From Nonomuraea typhae (GTDB taxonomy: Bacteria; Actinomycetota; Actinomycetes; Streptosporangiales; Streptosporangiaceae): a stretch of 64,000 bases of DNA. Positions 25,395-31,743 of the stretch are shown one piece after another. The stretch's first letter is position 1. Every line of letters begins with the position of its first letter. The stretch lies in assembly GCF_009760925.1 (NCBI RefSeq), contig NZ_VRLV01000010.1:248001-312000 (forward strand), given 5' to 3'. The notes under the pieces are model-generated. The model made no database searches. It had not been told where the DNA came from and worked only from the letters and a program-made list of their open reading frames with translations. The translations under genes were made by a program, and so were the position numbers.

Positions 25395-26350
25395 GCACCG
25401 GCATCGTCATGCTGAACATGGGCGGCCCGTGGACACTCGGCGACGTCCGCCCGTTCCTGCGCCGCCTGTTCGCCGACCTCGACATGCTGCCCGCCCGCCG
25501 CGTGCTCGGCCCGCTGCTCATCCGGGCCAGGCTCGCCCGCGTCACCCGCCAGTACGCCGAGATCGGCGGCGGCTCCCCGCTGCGCGACTGGACGGAACGC
25601 CAGGCCAAGGCTCTGACCGCCGAACTGGACGAGCTCTCCCCCGCCACCGGCCCCCACCACGCCTACCTGGCCTTCCGCTACGCCGAGCCGGGCGCCGCCG
25701 CCGCGCTCGCCGCGATGCGCGCCGACGGTGTACGGCGGGCCGTCGCCTTCCCCCAATACCCGCACTACTCGGTCACCACGACCGGATCGAGCATGGCCGA
25801 CCTGTGGCGCACGCTGACGGCGATGGGCATGGAGGACGCCTTCGAGTGGACCGTCATCGACCGCTGGCCGACCGAGCCCGCCTACGTGGCGGCACTGGCC
25901 GAGACCGTCCGCGAGGGCCTGGCCGCCTTCGACCGCCCGGACGAGGCGACGGTGCTGTTCAGCGCCCACTCCCTGCCCGAGCGCATCGTGGCCGCGGGCG
26001 ACCCGTACCCGGTCGAGACCCGCGCCACCGTCCGCGCCGTCATGGACCACCTGGCCGTCCCCAACCCGCACCTGCTCGCCTACCAGTCCAAGGTCGGCCC
26101 GATGCCGTGGCTGCGGCCCGGCACCGAGGCCACGGTCGGGGACCTGGGCGCGCGCGGCGTGAAACGGCTGCTGATCGTGCCCGTCTCGTTCACCTCCGAC
26201 CACATCGAGACCCTGTGGGAGCTCGACGTGGAGGTCGCCGAGGCGGCCGAGCGGGCCGGCATCACCCACTACCGCCGGGCGCCCGCACTGAACGACCGCC
26301 CGTCGTTCACCGCGGCGCTGGCCCGGATCGTCGAAAAGAGGATCACATGA
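25391..26350 (+). CDS. hemH: Ferrochelatase, protoporphyrin type
   Basis: A 319-residue enzyme that inserts Fe2+ into a porphyrin. The catalytic His193 is in FSAHSLPER, Glu273 in SFTSDHIETLWELD, and the metal-proximal motif YQSKVGPMPWL is intact. These motifs resemble the protoporphyrin-dependent ferrochelatases of proteobacteria and eukaryotes more than the coproporphyrin ferrochelatases (CpfC) usual in actinobacteria; that judgement is by eye. There is no [2Fe-2S] Cys extension. The ATG overlaps the hemB stop, and its stop overlaps the second Cys-rich gene start, so the three are co-translated. Confidence 0.93.
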   Translation: MSTGIVMLNMGGPWTLGDVRPFLRRLFADLDMLPARRVLGPLLIRARLARVTRQYAEIGGGSPLRDWTERQAKALTAELDELSPATGPHHAYLAFRYAEPGAAAALAAMRADGVRRAVAFPQYPHYSVTTTGSSMADLWRTLTAMGMEDAFEWTVIDRWPTEPAYVAALAETVREGLAAFDRPDEATVLFSAHSLPERIVAAGDPYPVETRATVRAVMDHLAVPNPHLLAYQSKVGPMPWLRPGTEATVGDLGARGVKRLLIVPVSFTSDHIETLWELDVEVAEAAERAGITHYRRAPALNDRPSFTAALARIVEKRIT

Positions 26351-26814
26351 ATGACAAGGAAGCCGCGTTCCGCGCCGAGATGCGCGACCGGATGGCCCGC
26401 TACCTGGAGCTGCGCGACACCGTCGGCGAGCGGGCGGCCCGCGAGGAGCTGATGGCCGGATACCCGGCCCGCCAGCGCGCCTGCATGGCCCCCTACCTCG
26501 ACAGCTCCAGCTCGCTGACCGAGGCCATCGCCAAGGTGCTGCCCGTCTTCGAGGAGATGGGCCTGCAGGAGGAGGTCGTGGACTGCTCCACGCCCGAGCG
26601 CGAGTGCGCGCTGGTCGTCACCCGCACGTGCCTGTGCAAGGCGGCCGCCGAGGACCTCGGCATCACCGACCCGCCCTCGCTGCACTGCGAGCTGTCGGTC
26701 GAGGCCACTTCGCGCGCCTTCGACGACATCACGGCCGAGGTCATGCTGCGGCAGGTGCGCGGCGCGCACGCCTGCGCCCTGCGCTACATCCGGCCCGTCT
26801 CGACGGACTCCTGA
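26347..26814 (+). CDS. Cys-rich protein, ATC-hydrolase-like, copy 2
   Basis: A 155-residue paralogue of the protein at 21565-22014. The shared pattern is TCLC (Cys95, 97), HCEL (Cys114) and GAHACALRY (His141, Cys143), plus a similar N-terminal helix MRDRMARYLELRD. It lacks the third Cys of the first cluster but has extra Cys at 46, 80 and 87. It is translationally coupled to ferrochelatase by ATGA, which ties the family to heme. The two copies could form a hetero-oligomer or act on the peptide and on porphyrin separately. Its 3' end overlaps the convergent hemF by 31 bases. Confidence 0.75.
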   Translation: MNDKEAAFRAEMRDRMARYLELRDTVGERAAREELMAGYPARQRACMAPYLDSSSSLTEAIAKVLPVFEEMGLQEEVVDCSTPERECALVVTRTCLCKAAAEDLGITDPPSLHCELSVEATSRAFDDITAEVMLRQVRGAHACALRYIRPVSTDS

Positions 26815-27734
26815 CCGGCCACCGGCCCCCGAGGCAGCCGCGGCCCCGCCCAGTCGCGGGGCTGCAGGAGCTCGGCCACCGCGCTCTCCGGGCTGCCCGG
26901 CTCGGGGATCAGCTCGAAGCCCCAGCGCGCCAGGGGCGGCATCGACATGAGGATCGCCTCGATGTTGCCCCGGGTCTGCAGCCCGAACCGGGTGCCCCGG
27001 TCGTAGACCAGGTTGAACTCGACGTAGCGCCCGCGCCGCGCCAGCTGCCAGTTCCGCTCCCGCGGGCCGTACGGCATGCGGCAGCGCCGGTCCAGGATCG
27101 GCAGGTAGGCGGGCCCGATGGTGGCCAGCCCGTCGGCGACCAGCGCCCGGCAGCGCCCGAACCCGCCGGGCCCCTCCTCGCTGATCCGGTCGAAGAAGAC
27201 GCCGCCCACCCCGCGCATCTCGCCCCGGTGCGGGATCGTGAAGTACTCGTCGCAGGCGGCCTTCCACTCCTCGTAGCTGGCGCCGGGATGCCGGTCGCAC
27301 CAGTCGCGCAGCGTGCGGTGGAAGTGGGCGGCGTCGTCGGCGAAGCCGTACATCGGGGTGAGGTCGCAGCCGCCGCCGAACCACCAGTCGAGGCCGGGCA
27401 CGCTGAAGAAGCGGAAGTTGGCGTGCATGGCCGGGGCGTAGGGGTTGCGCGGGTGCAGCACCATCGAGATGCCCGTCGCCGCGTACGGCAGGCCGTCGGT
27501 GTGCGGGAACGTCTGGACGATCGTCTGCGGGACCCGCTCGCCGTGGATGAGCGAGACGTTGACGCCGGCCCGTTCGAAGACGTGCCCGCCCTCCAGGACG
27601 CAGGCCCGGCCGCCGCCCAGCGTGCTGCGCTCCCACTGGGCCGGCCGGAAGCGCCCGCCCTGGTCGTAGTCCTCGAAGACGGCGACGAGCCGGGACTGCT
27701 CGGCGCGCAGCAGCGCGTGCACCTCGTCGATCAT
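26784..27734 (-). CDS. hemF: Aerobic coproporphyrinogen III oxidase
   Basis: A 316-residue oxygen-dependent enzyme that decarboxylates coproporphyrinogen III to protoporphyrinogen IX. Signatures are ISMVLHPRNPYAPAMHANFR, WWFGGGCDLTPMY, HRGEMRGVGGVFFD and the terminal YVEFNLVYDRGTRFGL-type motif with ILMSMPP. Most actinobacteria instead oxidise coproporphyrinogen to coproporphyrin, insert iron and decarboxylate last, so HemF is unexpected. The ATG at 27734 overlaps the hemC stop as ATGA. A run of about 20 extra residues at the C-terminus reaches into the convergent Cys-rich gene. Confidence 0.95.
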   Translation of the reverse strand: MIDEVHALLRAEQSRLVAVFEDYDQGGRFRPAQWERSTLGGGRACVLEGGHVFERAGVNVSLIHGERVPQTIVQTFPHTDGLPYAATGISMVLHPRNPYAPAMHANFRFFSVPGLDWWFGGGCDLTPMYGFADDAAHFHRTLRDWCDRHPGASYEEWKAACDEYFTIPHRGEMRGVGGVFFDRISEEGPGGFGRCRALVADGLATIGPAYLPILDRRCRMPYGPRERNWQLARRGRYVEFNLVYDRGTRFGLQTRGNIEAILMSMPPLARWGFELIPEPGSPESAVAELLQPRDWAGPRLPRGPVAGQESVETGRM

Positions 27735-28648
27735 CTGCTGGGTTCCTTGTCCAGGAGCAGCGCGGCCAGGTCACGGCCGATGCGGCAGGCGTCCTCGATC
27801 GGGCCGGTGTGCGCCGCCCTGACCCTTCTGTCGGCCAGGACGGCCTCGAGCGTGAGCGTTCCGTCGTCTCCTGGCGTGGCCAGCGCGCCGACCGGGGCCG
27901 TGCAGCCCGCCTGCAGCGCGGCCAGCAGGCTGCGCTCGGCGGTGGCCGCCGCCCGCGTGGGCGGGTGGTCGAGGGGCGCGAGCGCGTCGATGGCCCGCAG
28001 GTCGCCGGCCCGGCATTCGACGGCCAGCGCGCCCTGGGCGGGGGCGGGGAGCATGATCCCGGGGTCGAGCGGCAGCACGCCGGCGGAGCTGAGGCCGAGC
28101 CCCAGCCGGTCCAGCCCGCCGGAGGCGTGGGCGCGGCCTTGGGTGTTCGGAGCGGTCAGGCCGAGGCGGTCCAGGCCGGCCAAGGCCAATACCAGCGCGT
28201 CCACTTGGCCGTCGGCCAGCTTCCGCAGCCGGGTGTCCACGTTGCCACGCATCGGGGCCACCACGACATCGTACGCCTGCCGTACCTGAAAGGCCCGGCG
28301 TGGCGAACCGGTGCCGACGCGGGCGCCGGCCTCCGGCACGCGGCCGGGACGCAGCACCAGCGCGTCACGCGGATCGGCGCGCTCGGGGACGGCGGCCGTC
28401 ACGATCCCGGGCATCGGCGCGGTCGGCAGGTCCTTGTAGGAGTGGACGACCACGTCCACCTCGCCGCACAGCAGCGCCTCGCGCAGCGCGGTGGTGAAGA
28501 CGCCGGTCGCGCCGATGCGCTCGATCGGCGCGTCGGTCCGGTCGCCGGCCGTGGTGATGCCCACCAGTTCCACGGGTACGGTCAGCCGTTCCGCCACCCA
28601 GCGTGACTGGACCATCGCGAGTCTGCTCCGCCTGGTGCCGAGCCTCAT
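27731..28648 (-). CDS. hemC: Hydroxymethylbilane synthase
   Basis: A 305-residue porphobilinogen deaminase that polymerises four porphobilinogens on a dipyrromethane cofactor. The catalytic Asp is in HSYKDLPT (Asp73), and the cofactor-bearing Cys249 in LQAGCTAPVGAL is conserved. Unusual is a repeat of GLDRLGL at residues 158-164 and 178-184, which adds about 15-20 residues ahead of LPAPAQGALAVE. That region normally holds a single copy. No hemD follows, although hemD is commonly adjacent. The start overlaps the hemA stop as ATGA. Confidence 0.93.
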   Translation of the reverse strand: MRLGTRRSRLAMVQSRWVAERLTVPVELVGITTAGDRTDAPIERIGATGVFTTALREALLCGEVDVVVHSYKDLPTAPMPGIVTAAVPERADPRDALVLRPGRVPEAGARVGTGSPRRAFQVRQAYDVVVAPMRGNVDTRLRKLADGQVDALVLALAGLDRLGLTAPNTQGRAHASGGLDRLGLGLSSAGVLPLDPGIMLPAPAQGALAVECRAGDLRAIDALAPLDHPPTRAAATAERSLLAALQAGCTAPVGALATPGDDGTLTLEAVLADRRVRAAHTGPIEDACRIGRDLAALLLDKEPSR

Positions 28649-29838
28649 GTCGTCTCCTCAAGGCCGTAGAGGTGGGCCAGCGCGTCGAGGTAGCGCGCCC
28701 CGCCCGGTGTGGCGGACAGCCGCTTGGCCCGGATGGTCGGTTCGTGCAGCAGCCGGCCGGCGACGCGGCGGATGGCGGTCTCGGTCTCCCGGCGGGCCCG
28801 CTCGTCCAGGCCGGGCAGGCGGCGGTGCAGGCGGACCACCTCGTCGGCGACGACCTGCCCGGCCTGCCCGCGCAGCGCGGTGATCAGGGGTACGGCGGCG
28901 CGCTCGTGGCCCTCGGTGAGGTGGGCGGCCACCTCCTCGGCCACGATCGCCCTGGCCCGCTCCACCTCCTCCGGCAGTCCCCGTCCGGCCAGATGCCTGC
29001 CCAGGTCCTCGATGTCGGCGACCCTGACGCCGGGCAGCGTCCGCACCTCGGGCGCCACGTTGCGCGGGAGGCCGAGGTCGAGCACGAAGGCCGGTCCCGT
29101 CACCCGGCCGGCGGTCACCACGGGCTCGGGCGCGCGGACGGCGGTGACCATCAGATCGCAGCGGGGCAGCGGCCCTTGGGACAGGTCCCCCGCGACGACG
29201 CCGCCCACCTCGGCCGCCAGCCTGTCCGCCGCCGTCCTGCCCCGGTTGGCGATGAGGATGCGGCCCGCGCCCAGCGCACGGGCGCGCCTGGCCACGGCCC
29301 GGCCCACCTCGCCCGCCCCGATGACCAGCACGGCCCGGCCGGCCAGCCCGTGCAGGTACCGGACGGCCAGGTCCATCCCGGCGCCGGCCAGCGACAGGCC
29401 GGCCGTACCCAGGTCCGTCTCGGCGCGGACCCGGCGACCGGCGCGCAACGCCGTACGGACCAGACGGTGCAACTCGGGGCTCATGCTCTCCGCGGCCGCG
29501 CGGACGGCCCGCCGCAGCTGCCCGGCGATCTCGCGCTCTCCCAGCGCCATGGACTCCAGCCCGCCGGCGACGGAGCACAGGTGCTCCACGGCGCACACCT
29601 CCCGCCGCACCAGCGGATGCCAGTCGAGCGCCCGCTCCAGGGCGGCCGGGGCGCGGGTGTCGCCGTCGGCGTAGAACTCCAGCCGGTTGCAGGTGGCCAG
29701 CAGGAAGACCCCGTCCACGCCGGGCGCGTCGCGCAGCCGTCGCAGCAGGTCAGGACGTTGTTCGTCCGGTACGGCCAGCCGTTCGAGCACCCCGATGGGC
29801 ACGTGCTCGTAGGTCAGTCCCGCGCAGAGAATCGACAC
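28645..29838 (-). CDS. hemA: Glutamyl-tRNA reductase
   Basis: A 397-residue NADPH-dependent enzyme of the C5 pathway that reduces glutamyl-tRNA to glutamate semialdehyde, the first committed step of tetrapyrrole synthesis. The catalytic Cys50 is in LLATCNRLEFY, the NADPH fold in VLVIGAGEVGRAVA, and a C-terminal dimerisation domain is present. I chose the GTG at 29838 (VSILCAGLTYEH) because it aligns with the family N-terminus; longer readings run into the iron-box promoter. It is the first gene of the leftward hemA-hemC-hemF unit and faces the iron importer across an IdeR-like box. hemL, hemD, hemE and hemG/hemY are not in the window. Confidence 0.93.
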   Translation of the reverse strand: MSILCAGLTYEHVPIGVLERLAVPDEQRPDLLRRLRDAPGVDGVFLLATCNRLEFYADGDTRAPAALERALDWHPLVRREVCAVEHLCSVAGGLESMALGEREIAGQLRRAVRAAAESMSPELHRLVRTALRAGRRVRAETDLGTAGLSLAGAGMDLAVRYLHGLAGRAVLVIGAGEVGRAVARRARALGAGRILIANRGRTAADRLAAEVGGVVAGDLSQGPLPRCDLMVTAVRAPEPVVTAGRVTGPAFVLDLGLPRNVAPEVRTLPGVRVADIEDLGRHLAGRGLPEEVERARAIVAEEVAAHLTEGHERAAVPLITALRGQAGQVVADEVVRLHRRLPGLDERARRETETAIRRVAGRLLHEPTIRAKRLSATPGGARYLDALAHLYGLEETT

Positions 29839-29903
29839 GCCTGACGGTAAAACGGCGGCACCCGGGATTTCACGTCCGCAATTCGGATGACAGACCCCGA
29901 ACG

Positions 29904-29933
29904 TTGACAAAGTTGAAGGTTAGCCTAACCTAA
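29904..29933 (+). promoter_or_regulatory. IdeR/DtxR-like iron box over a TTGACA promoter
   Basis: Bases 29915-29933 (GAAGGTTAGCCTAACCTAA) match the IdeR/DtxR consensus TTAGGTTAGSCTAACCTAA at 17 of 19 positions, and the central GGTTAGCCTAACC is a perfect palindrome. TTGACA at 29904-29909 is a good -35, and TAACCT about 17 bases later a plausible -10, so the box covers the core promoter. Iron-loaded repressor would block transcription of the importer and possibly of divergent hemA. The likely start site coincides with the GTG at 29939. Confidence 0.85.
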
Positions 29934-29938
29934 TCTCC

Positions 29939-30748
29939 GTGACCGGGAAGATCTCGCTGGCCGGAGCCGACCTCCGCCTCAGCTACCACGGAGCCTGCGT
30001 GGTCGAAGAGGGCCGCATCAACCTGCCTCCGGGCCAGGTGACCGCGCTGGTCGGCCCGAACGGCAGCGGCAAGTCCACCTTGCTGCGCGCGCTGGCCAGG
30101 CTGCACCGGCCCGACGCCGGGACGGTGTGCTTCGGCGACGGCAGCTCCGCCCTCGACCTGTCGGCGCGCGACTTCGCCCGCCGGGTGACGCTGCTCGCCC
30201 AGAGCCGCCCCACCCCGAGCGGGGTGCAGGTCCGCGACGTGGTCGGCTACGGCCGCCACCCGTACCGGGGCCGCTGGAAGGCCGGGGACCCCGGCGGCAC
30301 CGAGGCCGTGGCCCGCGCGATGACGCTGACCGGCGTCAGCGCGATGGCCGAGCGTCCGGTGGACGAGCTGTCGGGCGGCGAGCTGCAGCGCGTGTGGCTG
30401 GCCACCTGCCTGGCGCAGGACACCGCGGTCCTGCTCCTGGACGAGCCCACCACCTTCCTCGACCTGCGCTACCAGGTCGAGCTGCTGGAGCTCGTCCGCG
30501 ACCTGGCCGACGAGCACGGCGTCGCCATCGGCATCGTGCTCCACGACCTCAACCAGGCCGCCGAGATCGCCGACCGCGTCGTGCTGCTGCACGGCGGCAA
30601 GGTGCGGGCCGACGGCCCGCCCGCCGAGGTGTTCACCGAAGAACTCCTCAGCGACGCCTACGGCATCCGCATCGACGTCACGCACGACCCCCAGACGGGC
30701 ACGGTGCGCACCCGGCCGATCGGCCGGCACCTGCCCGTCACGACCTGA
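29939..30748 (+). CDS. Iron-siderophore/heme ABC importer ATPase
   Basis: A 269-residue FecE/FepC-type ATPase. Walker A is VGPNGSGKST, the Q-loop LLAQSRPTP, the signature DELSGGELQRV, Walker B VLLLDEPTTFLD and the H-loop HDLNQAA. The GTG at 29939 has no upstream ribosome site and lies about seven bases after the predicted -10, so the mRNA may be leaderless. It heads a three-gene operon under an IdeR-like box. The ligand could be a ferric siderophore, or heme given the neighbouring heme genes; the sequence does not decide. Confidence 0.92.
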   Translation: MTGKISLAGADLRLSYHGACVVEEGRINLPPGQVTALVGPNGSGKSTLLRALARLHRPDAGTVCFGDGSSALDLSARDFARRVTLLAQSRPTPSGVQVRDVVGYGRHPYRGRWKAGDPGGTEAVARAMTLTGVSAMAERPVDELSGGELQRVWLATCLAQDTAVLLLDEPTTFLDLRYQVELLELVRDLADEHGVAIGIVLHDLNQAAEIADRVVLLHGGKVRADGPPAEVFTEELLSDAYGIRIDVTHDPQTGTVRTRPIGRHLPVTT

Positions 30749-30759
30749 CAGGAACCACC

Positions 30760-31743
30760 ATGCTCTCCCTGCGCAGCGCCCTCGTGGCCCTGGCCGCGAT
30801 CGCCGCTCTCAGCGCCTGCGGCACCACCGAAGCCCCCGTCGCCGCCCCCGCCTCCTCGGCCCCCTCCCCGAGCTCCACCCCGGTCAGCGTCACCGACGGG
30901 CGCGGCAAGAAGATCGACCTCGAGCGTCCGGCGGCCCGGGTCGTCAGCCTGGAGTGGGGCGAGACCGAGATGCTCGCCACCCTCGGCGTGATGCCGGTGG
31001 GCGTCGCCGACGTCAAGGGGTACGGCACCTGGGTGACCTCCGCCAAGCTCGACGCGAGCGTCAAGGACGTCGGCATGCGCAACGAGCCCAGCGTCGACTC
31101 CATCGCCGCCCTCCAGCCCGACCTAATCGTCATGGAGTCCGACGACGCCGCGCTGGTGGGCCAGCTGGAGAAGTTCGCGCCCGTCCTGGTGTTCAAGGGC
31201 AGCGACGCGTCGGGCAACCTCACGCGCATGCGCGCCGACCTGAACCTGCTCGCCACCGCGGTCGGCAAGACCGCCGAGGCGCAGAAGGTCCTGGCCGACT
31301 TCGACGCCGCCATGGCCGACGCCAAGCAGAAGATCGCCGCGGCCGGCGGCGCGGGCAAGCCGTTCGCGATGGCCGACGGCTGGAAGGAAGGCAGCACGAT
31401 CTCGGTGCGCCTGTTCGGCAAGGGCGCGCTCGTCTCCGACGTGGCCGAGGCCGTCGGCCTGAAGAACGCCTGGTCCGGCAAGGTCGACCCCGTGTGGGGC
31501 CTCGGCAACACCGACGTCGAGGGCCTGACCGCGCTCAAGGACCCCGGCACCCGCTTCTTCTACAGCGCCTCCGACGGCGACGACGTCTTCGCCGACGGCC
31601 TGGCGAGCAACGCCATCTGGAAGTCGCTGCCCTTCGTCAAGAAGCAGAACGTCACCAAGCTGCCCGACGGCATCTGGACCTTCGGCGGCCCGCTGTCGTG
31701 CAAGCAGTATGCCGAGGCGCTGGTCAAGGCATACACCACTTGA
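30760..31743 (+). CDS. Iron-siderophore/heme-type substrate-binding lipoprotein
   Basis: A 327-residue FecB/FepB-type periplasmic-binding-like protein anchored outside the membrane. The signal peptide ends in the lipobox ALSAC (Cys20), followed by a Ser/Pro-rich linker (residues 22-40) and the two-lobed domain, with RVVSLEWGETEMLATLG, LQPDLIVMES and a C-terminal WTFGGPLSCKQYAEAL motif. The ATG at 30760 has AGGAA about six bases upstream. It lies 11 bases after the ATPase gene, and its stop overlaps the permease start. Confidence 0.92.
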   Translation: MLSLRSALVALAAIAALSACGTTEAPVAAPASSAPSPSSTPVSVTDGRGKKIDLERPAARVVSLEWGETEMLATLGVMPVGVADVKGYGTWVTSAKLDASVKDVGMRNEPSVDSIAALQPDLIVMESDDAALVGQLEKFAPVLVFKGSDASGNLTRMRADLNLLATAVGKTAEAQKVLADFDAAMADAKQKIAAAGGAGKPFAMADGWKEGSTISVRLFGKGALVSDVAEAVGLKNAWSGKVDPVWGLGNTDVEGLTALKDPGTRFFYSASDGDDVFADGLASNAIWKSLPFVKKQNVTKLPDGIWTFGGPLSCKQYAEALVKAYTT

